Shown piece after piece: positions 8,979 through 18,626 of a stretch of DNA of 64,000 bases (within the stretch, counting starts at the first letter, position 1; each line of letters starts with the position of its first letter). Made by a program: the position numbers and the translations under genes. The notes under the pieces are model-generated. The model saw nothing but the letters and a program-made list of their open reading frames with translations, was not told the DNA's origin and searched no databases. The stretch comes from Holophagaceae bacterium (GTDB lineage: Bacteria; Acidobacteriota; Holophagae; Holophagales; Holophagaceae): assembly GCA_016710635.1 (NCBI GenBank), contig JADJVL010000011.1:1-64000 (forward strand), in the 5' to 3' direction.

Positions 8979-9745
8979 TTGGGCTCCGGCAGGGGCGGGG
9001 GCTCTGGCAGGGGCGGGGGCTCCGGCGGGGGCTCCGGCAGGGGATTGTCCGGCGTGGCTTCCCGTGGGCCCAGCAGCACGTCCGGGGGATACCAGGCGTC
9101 CAGCACCGCCTTGTGGCGGGCGAGCCACTCCCGGCCCCAGAAAAGGAGCCGCAACCCCAGCGGGTGATCGCCGGTGCTCGCGGGCAGGCCCCAGGCATCG
9201 AGGCCCAGCTTCCGGGCCAAGTACAGGGCCCGGGGAAGATGGAAGTCGGAGGTGACCACATAAAGCGTGCGGACGCCGAACACGTCCCGGGCCCGGCGGA
9301 GGCTGTCATAGGTCCGCCGGCCGGCGAAATCGTGGACGATGCGGTCCTCCGGGACGCCCTGCTTCACCAGCCATCGGCGCATGGCCATGGGTTCGTTGTA
9401 GTTGAGGGAGCGGTTGTCGCCGCTGACCAGGAACCAGGGCGCGCGGCCGGACCGGTGCAGGGCCAGGGCCGCCTGGAGCCGGGCCTCCAGGACCGCCGTG
9501 GGTTCGCCATCGGAATAGACGCCGGCCCCCAGCACCAGCACCGGCGCGGCGGGCCCGGAAAGCAGGGCCTCGGCGGGCTGGAGGATCCTCGCCCTCGCGG
9601 CCACCGGGAACTTGCGGTGGATCCAGATCAGATCACCCATGAGCCCCAACAGGACGAGGACCCCGATCCAGCGGAAACGGGGGCTTCGCCAGTCCGGCCT
9701 GGGCCAACTCAGCCGGGGAAGGATGCGCCGATGGGGATTCGCCAT
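8975..9745 (-). CDS. YdcF/SanA-like DUF218 membrane protein
   Basis: 256 residues: one N-terminal membrane segment (WIGVLVLLGLMGDLIWI), then the DUF218 fold with LVLGAGVYSDGEPT, SGDNRSLNYNEPMAM and VTSDFHLPRALYLARK. Family members (SanA, YdcF, ElyC) are linked to envelope permeability and polysaccharide carrier metabolism. The C-terminus is a Pro/Leu/Glu-rich tail of about 25 residues built from PLPEPPP-type repeats. It is first of three genes joined by 4-base overlaps (YdcF, thiolase, MFS), and divergent from the lipoprotein gene. Confidence 0.85.
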   Translation of the reverse strand: MANPHRRILPRLSWPRPDWRSPRFRWIGVLVLLGLMGDLIWIHRKFPVAARARILQPAEALLSGPAAPVLVLGAGVYSDGEPTAVLEARLQAALALHRSGRAPWFLVSGDNRSLNYNEPMAMRRWLVKQGVPEDRIVHDFAGRRTYDSLRRARDVFGVRTLYVVTSDFHLPRALYLARKLGLDAWGLPASTGDHPLGLRLLFWGREWLARHKAVLDAWYPPDVLLGPREATPDNPLPEPPPEPPPLPEPPPLPEPK

Positions 9746-9807
9746 GCTGGGTTAGCATAGATGCTTTGCCGCACTTCCCGCCCCTGGGGCCCGTTTCCTG
9801 GATTCGA

Positions 9808-12800
9808 ATGAACCATCCATCCGCCGTCCGTCCCACCTCCCGGCTCCTGCGCAGCCAGGCCTGGCCCCTCGCCCTGGCTCTGCTCGCCAGCGCGACCGGC
9901 TGTTTCCGCGCCACCGGCATCCAGCGTTCCATCATCGCGGCTGAGGAGATCCCCGCCATTGGGGGCGACCGTCCCGCCGGCCTGAAAGCCGCCGCGGGCC
10001 CCGGCGACTACTACCTGGGCAACGACTTCGTGGAACTGGCGGTGGACGGCACGCCCTTCGGCGAGCGGGACGCCATCGCGGGAGCCTTCAGCGGCGGCAG
10101 CGTGGTGGACATCGGCTACATCCAGCTCGACACCAGCTTCCGCCGGGTCTCCATGCCTTCGGACAGCCTGGACCGGCTCACCCCCCTGGTGAACCAGGAT
10201 CCCGATCTGCAGCTGGTCTTCGACAGCTACGTCCCGAAGGTGGAGGGCGATGTTGCCACCATCCAGGCCACCGGCGGCCTCTACGATCCCAAACACAAGC
10301 TTTCCGGGGCGACCTGGGACAGCCGGGACCGGGTGGTCGGCGTGACCGCGGTGCACAAGGTCTCGCTGGCAAAATTGGGCCGCTATTTCACCCTCGAGAC
10401 CACCGTCACCAATACCGGCGGCGCCACCCTGGGCATCCGCAGCGTCGGCGACGGCCTCTTCCAGCGGGGCGGCGGCTACCGCGCGGTGGTGCCCGCCCAG
10501 AAGGACGCGAACGGCGCGAACCTTTCGGGATGGGGCGTGCAGATTCCCGGCACCGACTTCACCCAGCCCCTCGCGGCCTCGGTCCAGGCTCCGGTGGTCG
10601 GCTTCATGGCCGCGGAACCCGCCGGCCTCACCGAGGACGCCCACGCGAGCCTCGGCCTACTCCCCCTCGACGCGGACCAGTTCCTGGTGGCCAGCGATCC
10701 CCAGGACGCCCTGCACCAGTCCCGTCCCAGCTACCCCGGCCGGGTGATCGTGGGCGGCCTTCCCGGCGGAGGCCTTTCAGGCACCCAGTCCCTGACCCAT
10801 CGGCGCCGCCTCTATCTGCTCGGCGGCACCAGCCTCGCGGGGGATCTGCCCAGCCAGACCACGGGCATCTTCAACACCATGGAAGTCGACCGGGCCGTCC
10901 TCCGGCCCATGGACCTGGGCCTGGCCTACTACCGCACCTTCGGCACCGCCTCCCGCAACGGCCCCATCCAGACCGAGGTCCGCTTCGAGCGGAATCTGGG
11001 AACGACGGCGGCCCCGGTCTGGCAGCTCGAGCGGGTTGAATGGCGCGAGCCCAACGAGAATGTGCCCTCCCTCTTCAGCACCGGCGGCGCCGACAGCGTG
11101 GGGGTCTACCTTCCGGTGGGCACCTACCGGGTCACCGCACGGAACCGGGAACAGCAGACCGTCCTTACCATGGCCGCCAATTCCTTGAACGCAGACCGGC
11201 CGAACCTGGTCCTGCCCCTTGTCATCGAGAAGGACAAGCAGTTCTTCATCAACGAAGTCCTGAGTCCCGAGCGCGAAAGCCTGTTGGCGGCGGACGGGAC
11301 CTTCAAGGGCAACGTCTTCACGCCCCACTATTTTTCCGCCGTGGGTCTCGACCAGGCCGCGGGCCACTTCCAGCCGCTCCGGCTCACCTACGCCGGCATG
11401 TTCGGCACCCAGGATCCGGACCTGCAACGGGCACGGAGCCTGGGCGGGGCCTTCGATTCCATCACCAAGGCCAAGATCAGCGTCGCCGCGAACCTTGGCT
11501 CCTACCGCTACCGCGGCGGCAACAGCACCTTCGGCGCCTCCTTCAACGACCTCGTTCCCGAAACCGGCTACTTCAGGCCCGGGACCTACACCATCTACGC
11601 GACGCGGGGTCCGCTCTCACCCCTCGACAGCCTCGTCATCCAGGCCTACGACGGCCAGACGGACGTAAGCCATGGATTCATCATCGCGCCTGCGGCGATG
11701 CCCACCGGCTGGACCAGCTTCGACCTGCCCGGTCCCTCCTATGCCACGACCGGGGGGCTCCAGCCCGCCGAAAAGCTTGCCTCGGCCCTCTCTGAGCAGG
11801 TCCAGGTCGTGGCGGACACGGAGATGGACCTCCATCCCAACGCGGACCAGCTCTACAAGGATTTCCGGGAGGAGTTCGGGACCGGGACCGATACGGACGC
11901 CAGCCGGAGCACCATCGGAGCCGAACCCTACACCCTGGGCGCCCGCACTTCTGACCTGGGAACCTCTGGCCAGGCCACCGCGCTTTTCGTCCCCAAGCCG
12001 ACTTTGGACATCCGCGCCGGCGCCCGCGCCTCCCGGGGCTGGACCCTGGCGGACTTCCTCGCCCAGGCGGAAGGCTCCTACACCGTGGTCCACCGCCCCC
12101 GCGGACCCAAGGGCCTCTTCACCCAGAAGGGCTTCAATCCCGCCGTCGCCCTGGGCACCGGCGTGAACGCCTGGTGGACGGCCCAGGGCACCGTGTCCCT
12201 GGGCCGCACCAACGGATCCTTCGAGGCGCTGGAACTGCTCCGCGCCGAAGGGTTCGATCCGGCCAGCCCGGCTTCCTGGTTCAACGAATTCAAGCAGGTC
12301 CGGGCCGACTGGTTCGCCATCCTGAATCAGCAGACGCCCACCACCTTCACGAAGGGCCTGGGCCTCTCCTCCGCTAGATTCACCCTCGACACGCCCGTGG
12401 GCCAGGCCCGCACGTTCCTGAAGACCGGGGACAGCGTCCTGAAACAGGAGGATCTCGGTGGCATCCTGACGGCGCTGAAAAGCGGCGCCGCGGTGGCGTC
12501 CACGGGCCCCCTGCTTGATGTGAGCATCGGCTCCACGGGACCCGGAGGGCTCGTCGCGGGCCCGGCCGCCGTGGTCACCCTCAACCTCACCCTCGTCGCC
12601 GGTTCCTGGGTTCCCGTGGACGAGCTCCGGATCGTGGTCAATGGACAGGTGGTCCAGACGCTTTCCGTGGCGGCGACCCTCAGCCGGAACGACAGCCGCA
12701 CCCGGACCGGCTCCGTCCAGGTGAATCTGCCGGCGGGCAAGGACGCCTGGATCGTCGTCGAAGCCGGGGTGGCCCTCAACACCACGGGCGCCTACGCCGC

Positions 12801-12906
12801 CGGAACGCCCTGGGCGAAGGTCGCCAAGGGGATCTACCCCATCGCCGTCACCAATCCCATCTTCGTGGACGTGAACGGTGGCGGATACCTCGCCCCTGGG
12901 CTCTAA
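9808..12906 (+). CDS. large lipoprotein with degenerate PHP-type (CehA/McbA-like) C-terminal region
   Basis: 1032 residues. The N-terminus has a basic start, a hydrophobic stretch and a lipobox ending SATGC, so it is likely lipid-anchored. The middle is beta-rich with no domain I can name. From about residue 640, the order of elements (VVADTEMDLHPNAD, IGAEPYTLG, then LKSGAAVASTGPLLDVSIG and a final beta domain) resembles PHP-domain metallohydrolases of the CehA/McbA type. The usual metal-binding SDHD-like His residues are not evident. It may be a structural or carbohydrate-binding relative. ATG 9808 is chosen for the signal sequence; an in-frame ATG upstream at 9766 is less likely. Confidence 0.7.
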   Translation: MNHPSAVRPTSRLLRSQAWPLALALLASATGCFRATGIQRSIIAAEEIPAIGGDRPAGLKAAAGPGDYYLGNDFVELAVDGTPFGERDAIAGAFSGGSVVDIGYIQLDTSFRRVSMPSDSLDRLTPLVNQDPDLQLVFDSYVPKVEGDVATIQATGGLYDPKHKLSGATWDSRDRVVGVTAVHKVSLAKLGRYFTLETTVTNTGGATLGIRSVGDGLFQRGGGYRAVVPAQKDANGANLSGWGVQIPGTDFTQPLAASVQAPVVGFMAAEPAGLTEDAHASLGLLPLDADQFLVASDPQDALHQSRPSYPGRVIVGGLPGGGLSGTQSLTHRRRLYLLGGTSLAGDLPSQTTGIFNTMEVDRAVLRPMDLGLAYYRTFGTASRNGPIQTEVRFERNLGTTAAPVWQLERVEWREPNENVPSLFSTGGADSVGVYLPVGTYRVTARNREQQTVLTMAANSLNADRPNLVLPLVIEKDKQFFINEVLSPERESLLAADGTFKGNVFTPHYFSAVGLDQAAGHFQPLRLTYAGMFGTQDPDLQRARSLGGAFDSITKAKISVAANLGSYRYRGGNSTFGASFNDLVPETGYFRPGTYTIYATRGPLSPLDSLVIQAYDGQTDVSHGFIIAPAAMPTGWTSFDLPGPSYATTGGLQPAEKLASALSEQVQVVADTEMDLHPNADQLYKDFREEFGTGTDTDASRSTIGAEPYTLGARTSDLGTSGQATALFVPKPTLDIRAGARASRGWTLADFLAQAEGSYTVVHRPRGPKGLFTQKGFNPAVALGTGVNAWWTAQGTVSLGRTNGSFEALELLRAEGFDPASPASWFNEFKQVRADWFAILNQQTPTTFTKGLGLSSARFTLDTPVGQARTFLKTGDSVLKQEDLGGILTALKSGAAVASTGPLLDVSIGSTGPGGLVAGPAAVVTLNLTLVAGSWVPVDELRIVVNGQVVQTLSVAATLSRNDSRTRTGSVQVNLPAGKDAWIVVEAGVALNTTGAYAAGTPWAKVAKGIYPIAVTNPIFVDVNGGGYLAPGL

Positions 12907-12930
12907 TTAGGATCCTTTCCGGAGTGGCCG

Positions 12931-14301
12931 ATGCCTGTTGATCTGGCGCCTGCGCGGCTGCCGGAGGACACCGACGCCGAGCGCAGCCTGCTGGCCACGC
13001 TTTGCGCCCCCGGCGCCGAGCCCATGGCCGCGGACATCGCGTTCGCCCTGGAGGAGGAGGACTTCGTCCATCCCGCCCACCGCGCGGTGTTCAAGGCCCT
13101 GCGCGCCCTCCTCCAGGCGAGGCTGGAGGTCAACGCCCTCACCCTGAAGGATGTCCTGGACCAGGAGGGGGCCCTCAACATCGTGGGCGGCTATCCCGGC
13201 CTGGTCGAACTGCTGAGCGCCGAGGAGGTGGGCCGCCCCCAGGTGCTGGCGGACCTGATCCGCCGCAAGCACCGGCAACGCCAGCTCATCCGCCTGGGCT
13301 CCCAGCTGGCCCGGCAGGCCGCCGAGGAAGAGGCCCCGCCGGAGTCCCTCGTGGAGCTGGCCGCCCAGGACCTCTTCCGCCTCGCCCAGGGGGATGCGCG
13401 TTCCAAGGGTCTGGAGCACATCAAGTCCATCGCCGACGAGGCCATCGAGGGGCTGGTGGACCGGATCGAGGGCCGCGGCGCCCCGGGCCTGCGGGTGGGC
13501 TTCCCGCGCCTCGACGCCATCACCCAGGGCTTCCAGCCCGGCAACCTGATCATCCTCGCGGCGCGCCCCGGCATCGGCAAGACGTCCCTGGCCCTCAACT
13601 GGCTGCTGCGCTCGGCCCTCCACCAGGGGGCGCACACGGCCTTCTTCAGCCTCGAGATGAGCTCCGAGGAGGTATTCATGCGTCTTCTGAGCGCCCACGC
13701 CCGGGTGAACATGAAGTCGGTGCTGGCGGGGGCCTTCGACGCCACCACCGAAGCCCGCCTCTACGCCAGCCGGGACGAGCTCATCGGCCTGCCCATCTTC
13801 ATCAACGACCAGGCGAGCATCACCGTGCCCCAGATCACCGCCCAGATCGACCGCCACCTCAGCGCGGTGAATTCGAAGCTGGACCTGGTGATCATCGACT
13901 ACCTCCAGCTCCTCAGCAGTCCCGAGGGCAGCCGCGCCGCCAAGCAGAGCGAGGCGGTGCGCATCGGCGAGATCAGCCGCGGCCTCAAGCTGCTGGCCAA
14001 GGACCGCGGGCTGCCCGTGGTGGTGCTCTCCCAGCTCAACCGCGAAGTGGAGCACCGCACCGGCGGCCGGCCCCAGCTCAGCGACCTCCGCGACTCCGGC
14101 GCCCTCGAACAGGACGCCGACATTGTGGCCTTCATTCACCGCCGCAGCGCCCAGGGCCAGGTGGACCAGGAGCCCGAACGCAGCGCCGAACTCATCGTCG
14201 CCAAGCACAGGAACGGACCGACGGGGAGCATTCCCCTGTATTTCGAAGGGGAGTACGCCACCTACCGGGAGATGGAGCGGGTGGCGGAGAGCAGCTACTA
14301 G
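12931..14301 (+). CDS. dnaB: replicative DNA helicase DnaB
   Basis: Hexameric 5'-3' helicase that unwinds DNA at the replication fork. It has an N-terminal helical DnaB-N domain (PEDTDAERSLLATLCAPGAE), a linker, and a RecA-like C-terminal domain with Walker A ARPGIGKTS, Walker B LVIIDYLQLLSS, and QLNREVEHR and SGALEQDADIV downstream. Length, 456 residues, is normal and there is no intein. It starts 24 bases after the lipoprotein gene. A repeat-rich gap follows. Confidence 0.97.
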   Translation: MPVDLAPARLPEDTDAERSLLATLCAPGAEPMAADIAFALEEEDFVHPAHRAVFKALRALLQARLEVNALTLKDVLDQEGALNIVGGYPGLVELLSAEEVGRPQVLADLIRRKHRQRQLIRLGSQLARQAAEEEAPPESLVELAAQDLFRLAQGDARSKGLEHIKSIADEAIEGLVDRIEGRGAPGLRVGFPRLDAITQGFQPGNLIILAARPGIGKTSLALNWLLRSALHQGAHTAFFSLEMSSEEVFMRLLSAHARVNMKSVLAGAFDATTEARLYASRDELIGLPIFINDQASITVPQITAQIDRHLSAVNSKLDLVIIDYLQLLSSPEGSRAAKQSEAVRIGEISRGLKLLAKDRGLPVVVLSQLNREVEHRTGGRPQLSDLRDSGALEQDADIVAFIHRRSAQGQVDQEPERSAELIVAKHRNGPTGSIPLYFEGEYATYREMERVAESSY

Positions 14302-14349
14302 GCCGTCGTCTCATCCCAGCGCAGATGCAGATGAACACCCGGTGTGGGA

Positions 14350-14785
14350 CGAAATCCAGGGTTTGACCTTGAAAGAGCACCCTTTCGGATGCGCGTTCGC
14401 GCCCTTTGCGAATGCGGATCCGGAAGGGTGCCAGACGCGAAGCGTCGTGGCCCTTGGATCCGGGTACGGATATCACGGGCCGAAGGCCTGACGAGCCCTG
14501 TCTGCGCTGATTCCGCCTTTGCTTGACAGAAGGACTTGTCAGCCGAGCGGCTCGTCAGGCCTTCGGCCCTCGGCGGCCGTGCCCGGATCGGAGGGCCACG
14601 ACGCTGCGCGTCTGGCACCTCGATCGGCGATGGCCGAAGGGCGCGGCCATCGTCGATCGAGGTGCTCCTTGAAGGTCAAAGGCTTGGTGTGTGGTTCCCT
14701 TGTGGGGACTCGGATCACTCGAGGTTGATCGAGGTGCTCCTTTAAGGTCAAAGGCTTGGTGCGTGGTTCCCTTGTTGGGAAATGG
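14350..14785. repeat. nested inverted and direct repeats (locus B, related to the hairpin family)
   Basis: No gene is seen between dnaB and the E2 gene. The stretch is a large imperfect inverted repeat: 14431-14497 mirrors 14549-14616, with a perfect 21-bp core at 14477-14497 and 14549-14569. Each outer arm carries a further hairpin, at 14378-14435 and 14614-14662. The two hairpins have unrelated stem sequences but the same placement between TTTGACCTT-like and GACGCG-like framework. A direct repeat of about 50 bp containing AAGGTCAAAGGCTTGGTG occurs at 14651-14707 and 14729-14779. The TTGACC and hairpin framework links it to the 5.5 and 35 kb loci. Confidence 0.75.
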
Positions 14786-16150
14786 TTACTCCAGGCCGAA
14801 GGTACCCGTCTCCAGCTCTTTCTTCACCACCGTCATGAACTGGTCGCCCACGGCGCCGTCCACCACGCGGTGGTCGAAGCTGAGGCCGGAGTACATGATC
14901 TGGCGGATGGCGATGGCGTCGCTGCCGTTCTCGTCGGTGACGACGACCGGCCTTTTCGCGATCGTGCCGATGGCCTGGATGGCCACCTGGGGCTGGTTGA
15001 TGATGGGCAGGGCGAAGATGTCGCCAAATACTCCCGGGTTGGTGATGGTGAAGGTGCCTCCGCTGATCTCGTCGGGGCTGAGCTTCTTGTTCCGGGCGCG
15101 GGTGGCGAGGTCGTTGAGGCTCCTCGCCAGGCCGCCGAGGTTGAGGCTGTCGGCGCTCTTCACCACGGGCACGATGAGTCCCCAGTCGAGGCTCACGGCG
15201 ATGCCCAGGTTGATGTCCTGCTTGTAGACGATGTTGTCGCCGTCCACGGAGCTGTTGACGATAGGGAAGGCCTGCAGGCCCTTGATGACCGCCTTCATGA
15301 TGAAGGGCATGAAGCTCAGCTTGGTGCCGTAGGTCTCCTCGAAGGCCTGGCGGTGCTTGGCGCGCAGGCGCGCCGTGTTGCTCATGTCGATCTCGAAGAT
15401 CGTATAGACGTGGGGGCTGGTGCGCAGCTTCGAGTTCACCATGTTGTCGGCGATGATCTTGCGCATGCGGCTCATGGGCTCGACCTTCACCCGCTCGCCG
15501 GCGGCGAAGGCAGGCACGTGGGGTACCGGCGGCACGGCGAGGCCTGGGACGACGCCCATCGTCGGCGCCGAGGGATCGTGGGCGGGGGCCATGCGGGGCA
15601 TGGCGCCGCTCACCGGCGGGGCGGACGCCGCTCCCCCCTTGGCGAGGAAGGCTTCCATGTCCTCCTTGGTGACGCGGCCGTTCTGTCCGCTGCCGGGTAC
15701 CAAGGCGAGGTCCACGCCGTGCTGCTTCGCCATCTCGCGCACGAGGGGCGAGGACTTGGTGCGGAGCCTGCCTTCCAAGCTGTTGTCGTCCTCGTCCGCC
15801 ATGGGATGCACCGGGGCCGCGAGTCTGGCTTCGGTGGCGGGGGCGGCGGCAGGGACAGAGGCCGGGACGGAGGCCGGGGTCGGGGCTGAGGCTCCACCCT
15901 TGCCGAGCTCGGAAGCATCCCCCAGCCGCGCCACCACGGTGCCCACGGGCACGGTGATGTTCACGTCCACGAGGATTTCGAGCAGGGTGCCGGCGAGGGG
16001 GGACGGGATCTCCGCGTCCACCTTGTCGGTGCTGATTTCGTAGAGGGTCTCGTCCTTCCCGATGGTCTCGCCGACTTTCCGGTGCCACTTCAGGACGGTG
16101 GCTTCCGCGATGCTCTCGCCCATCTGGGGCATGACGACGTCGAACGACAT
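14786..16150 (-). CDS. 2-oxo acid dehydrogenase E2, dihydrolipoamide acyltransferase
   Basis: 454-residue core subunit of a 2-oxo acid dehydrogenase complex. It has one lipoyl domain at the N-terminus (lysine in EISTDKVDAEIPSPLAG), an Ala/Pro-rich linker, a peripheral-subunit-binding domain (SSPLVREMAKQHGVDLALV), a second linker, and the catalytic acyltransferase domain ending with SFDHRVVDGAVGDQF (catalytic His). SucB and branched-chain E2 cannot be separated from sequence alone. No E1 or E3 gene is adjacent. It follows the amidase gene with an 8-base gap, and AGGAG lies before the ATG. Confidence 0.92.
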   Translation of the reverse strand: MSFDVVMPQMGESIAEATVLKWHRKVGETIGKDETLYEISTDKVDAEIPSPLAGTLLEILVDVNITVPVGTVVARLGDASELGKGGASAPTPASVPASVPAAAPATEARLAAPVHPMADEDDNSLEGRLRTKSSPLVREMAKQHGVDLALVPGSGQNGRVTKEDMEAFLAKGGAASAPPVSGAMPRMAPAHDPSAPTMGVVPGLAVPPVPHVPAFAAGERVKVEPMSRMRKIIADNMVNSKLRTSPHVYTIFEIDMSNTARLRAKHRQAFEETYGTKLSFMPFIMKAVIKGLQAFPIVNSSVDGDNIVYKQDINLGIAVSLDWGLIVPVVKSADSLNLGGLARSLNDLATRARNKKLSPDEISGGTFTITNPGVFGDIFALPIINQPQVAIQAIGTIAKRPVVVTDENGSDAIAIRQIMYSGLSFDHRVVDGAVGDQFMTVVKKELETGTFGLE

Positions 16151-16158
16151 GGGTTCTC

Positions 16159-17634
16159 CTAGGTGGACAGGTCCGGGGACTGCGCGTGGTGGTCGGTGCA
16201 GCACTGGAAGGCGTGGGCGAGTTCGAGGAGGCGCACGTCCGAGAGGGCCGGGCCGATGAGCTGGAGGCCCACCGGCAGCCGTTTCGAGGGCGTGTCGGGG
16301 GAGGGCGCGAAGCCTGCGGGTATCGACATGCAGGGCAGGGCCGCCAGGGGAGCGGCCACGCTGTAGGCGTCCGCCAGGTACATGGCGATGGGGTCCGCGG
16401 ACTTCTCGCCGAAGCGGAAGGGCAGGGCAGGGCTGGTGGGGGTCGCGAGGACGTCGACCTTTGCGAAGGCCTTGGCGAAATCGGCGGCGATGAGGGTGCG
16501 GGCCTTCAGCGCCTTCAGGTAGAAGGCCTCGTAGTATCCCTTCGATAGGCAGAAGGTGCCCAGGAGGATGCGGCGTTTCACTTCGGCCCCGAGCCCCGCA
16601 TCGCGGGTCGCGGCGAGCATGGCGTGGAAGCCGCCGTCGGGCACCCGGGCGCCGTAGCGCACCCCGTCGAAGCGGCTGAGATTGCTGCCGACCTCGCTGG
16701 TGCAGAGGAGGTAGTAGGTGTCGAGGGCCCAGGCGGTGTGGGGAAGGGAGACTTCCTCCAGGATGGCTCCCTGGCTTTCGAACACCTTGAGGGCCGCGGC
16801 CACGGCCTCCCGGACGGGCGCCTCGATGCCCTCGCCGAAATATTCCTTCGGAAGGCCGATGCGCAGGCCCGCCAGGTCCGCAGGCCTGAGGTCCTCCAGC
16901 CGCTCGGCGCCGGGAATGTCAACGGAGGTGCTGTCCAGGGGATCCCGCCCGGCGAGGACCGCGAAGCCCTTGGCCAGATCCGCGGCGGACCGGGCGACGG
17001 GGCCCGGCTGGTCCAGGCTGGAGGCCATGGCCGTCAGCCCATGCCGGCTGAGGACGCCATAGGTCGGCCGGAGCGCGGTGACATTGCAGAAGCCCGCCGG
17101 CAGCCGGACGGAGCCGCCGGTGTCGCTGCCCAAGGCGAAGGGCGCATAGCTCGCCGCGACGGAGACGATGGAGCCGCTGCTGCTGCCCCCGGGGACCCGG
17201 GACCCGTCCCACGGATTGCGGGTGGGCCCGAAAGCGCTGTACTCGCCGCTGGAGCCCATGGCGAACTCGTCCATGTTGGCCTTCGCCAGGGGCACGGCGC
17301 CGGCCCGGAGCAGACGGGCCACGACGGTGGCATCGTAGGGGGATTGATAGCCTTGAAGGATCTTCGAGCCGCAGCCCATGGGGGTCCCGGCCCAGTTGAA
17401 GTTGTCCTTGAGGATGAAGGGCACCCCGAGCATGGGGGAGCGCTCCCCGGCATGGAGCCGGCGGTCGGCCTCCCTCGCGGCGCCGAGCGCGCCTTCCCGG
17501 TCCCGCCAGACCAATGCGTTCAGGGTCGGTTCCAGGCGGTCCATCCGGTCGAAGGCGGCCTGGACCAGGGAGACGGCGCTCAGGTCCCCCTGGTCCAGCC
17601 CCTCCCTCCATTCCAGTACGGTGCCTGCGGCCAT
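16159..17634 (-). CDS. gatA: Glu-tRNA(Gln) amidotransferase subunit A (amidase signature family)
   Basis: Amidase-signature enzyme supplying ammonia for conversion of Glu-tRNA(Gln) to Gln-tRNA(Gln). The Ser-cisSer-Lys triad regions are visible: PFILKDNFNW (Lys), GGSSSGSIVSVAASY (cis-Ser) and LGSDTGGSVRLPAGF (nucleophile Ser). The C-terminal part (KRRILLGTFCLSKGYYEAFY, VDVLATPTSPALPF) fits GatA well. Length 491 from the ATG at 17634. No gatB or gatC is adjacent in the window. Confidence 0.9.
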   Translation of the reverse strand: MAAGTVLEWREGLDQGDLSAVSLVQAAFDRMDRLEPTLNALVWRDREGALGAAREADRRLHAGERSPMLGVPFILKDNFNWAGTPMGCGSKILQGYQSPYDATVVARLLRAGAVPLAKANMDEFAMGSSGEYSAFGPTRNPWDGSRVPGGSSSGSIVSVAASYAPFALGSDTGGSVRLPAGFCNVTALRPTYGVLSRHGLTAMASSLDQPGPVARSAADLAKGFAVLAGRDPLDSTSVDIPGAERLEDLRPADLAGLRIGLPKEYFGEGIEAPVREAVAAALKVFESQGAILEEVSLPHTAWALDTYYLLCTSEVGSNLSRFDGVRYGARVPDGGFHAMLAATRDAGLGAEVKRRILLGTFCLSKGYYEAFYLKALKARTLIAADFAKAFAKVDVLATPTSPALPFRFGEKSADPIAMYLADAYSVAAPLAALPCMSIPAGFAPSPDTPSKRLPVGLQLIGPALSDVRLLELAHAFQCCTDHHAQSPDLST

Positions 17635-17930
17635 TCTGAACGTCCCCCGGACCTGAAAGTGTGCCAGCAACCTCAGTCAGCGTCAGCGCGGGAGCGCCAG
17701 GGAGGCGCGCCGGGCCCTCGAGGGCCCGCAGTTCCGGAAATTGTTGGAACGGACCGCATCGGGGGTTGCCAGATCGCGGGGGCCCAGCAATGCTGTGGCC
17801 ACTTCATCCTTTCCCGCCCGCAGGGCTAACATATGGACTGACCCTACATTCCTGTTGGAAATAGGCTACCATCCACCCAACCCCAGCCTTTGACAGACGC
17901 CTGTCCACTTCCCCCATTTCCACTCCTCCG

Positions 17931-18626
17931 ATGAACCCTTTCGAGATCCTGGAATTGCTCCCCGGCGCCTCTATGGAAGAGATCAAGGCGGCTTATCACC
18001 GGCTGGCGAAGCAATGGCACCCGGACCGGTTCTCCGGCGACCAGAAGGCCGCGGCGGAGGATCGTTTCCGGCTGCTTTCCGAGTCCTTCAACGCGCTGAA
18101 GGATCCCGACAAGCGAAGGGCCTTCGAGGACCAGTTCGGGAAGCAGACCACCGCCTCGGCGGCGCCGGAGCCGAAACGCACGGCCATCCCCGAGCGCACC
18201 GCGGACGACTGGTTCGGCGAGGCCAAGGACTCCCTGACCCACGGCGACCTGGAGCGGGCCATGGGGCTCATCCAGTACGCGATCCGCCTCGACGCGGGCA
18301 AGCCGCCCTTTCACGTCCTCATGGCGGACATCATCGAAAAGACCACGGGCAACCGGCGCGCCATGATCCGGTCCCTCGAAACCGCCGCGAAACTGGAACC
18401 CAAGAATGTGGATACGCAGCTGCGCCTCGCGGACCTGTTCAGGGCTGAGGGCATGCAGGCCCGGGCGGAGCGGCTGCTTCAATCAGCCAGGGCGCTCGCA
18501 CCCCACCACAAGTATTTCAAGGCAGAGGCCAAGGCTGCGGCGGCTGAAGCGAAGGCCACCGCCGCCGCCAGCGGCCTGAAGGATCGCATCCAAGCCCTCT
18601 GGGGCAAAGTCGCGAAGAAGGGATGA
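17931..18626 (+). CDS. J-domain protein with a TPR-like C-terminus
   Basis: 231 residues. The N-terminal J domain (FEILELLPGASMEEIKAAYH) carries the HPD motif in QWHPDRF that stimulates DnaK ATPase. The C-terminal half is helical and TPR-like (GDLERAMGLIQYAIRLDAGK, ETAAKLEPKNVDTQLRLADL), suggesting a co-chaperone that docks to a partner. It overlaps the PP2C start by four bases and precedes pilMNOPQ, so a link to pilus assembly is possible but unproved. The roughly 295 bp upstream back to gatA hold no gene I can see; a TTGACA at 17890-17895 has no convincing -10. Confidence 0.85.
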   Translation: MNPFEILELLPGASMEEIKAAYHRLAKQWHPDRFSGDQKAAAEDRFRLLSESFNALKDPDKRRAFEDQFGKQTTASAAPEPKRTAIPERTADDWFGEAKDSLTHGDLERAMGLIQYAIRLDAGKPPFHVLMADIIEKTTGNRRAMIRSLETAAKLEPKNVDTQLRLADLFRAEGMQARAERLLQSARALAPHHKYFKAEAKAAAAEAKATAAASGLKDRIQALWGKVAKKG

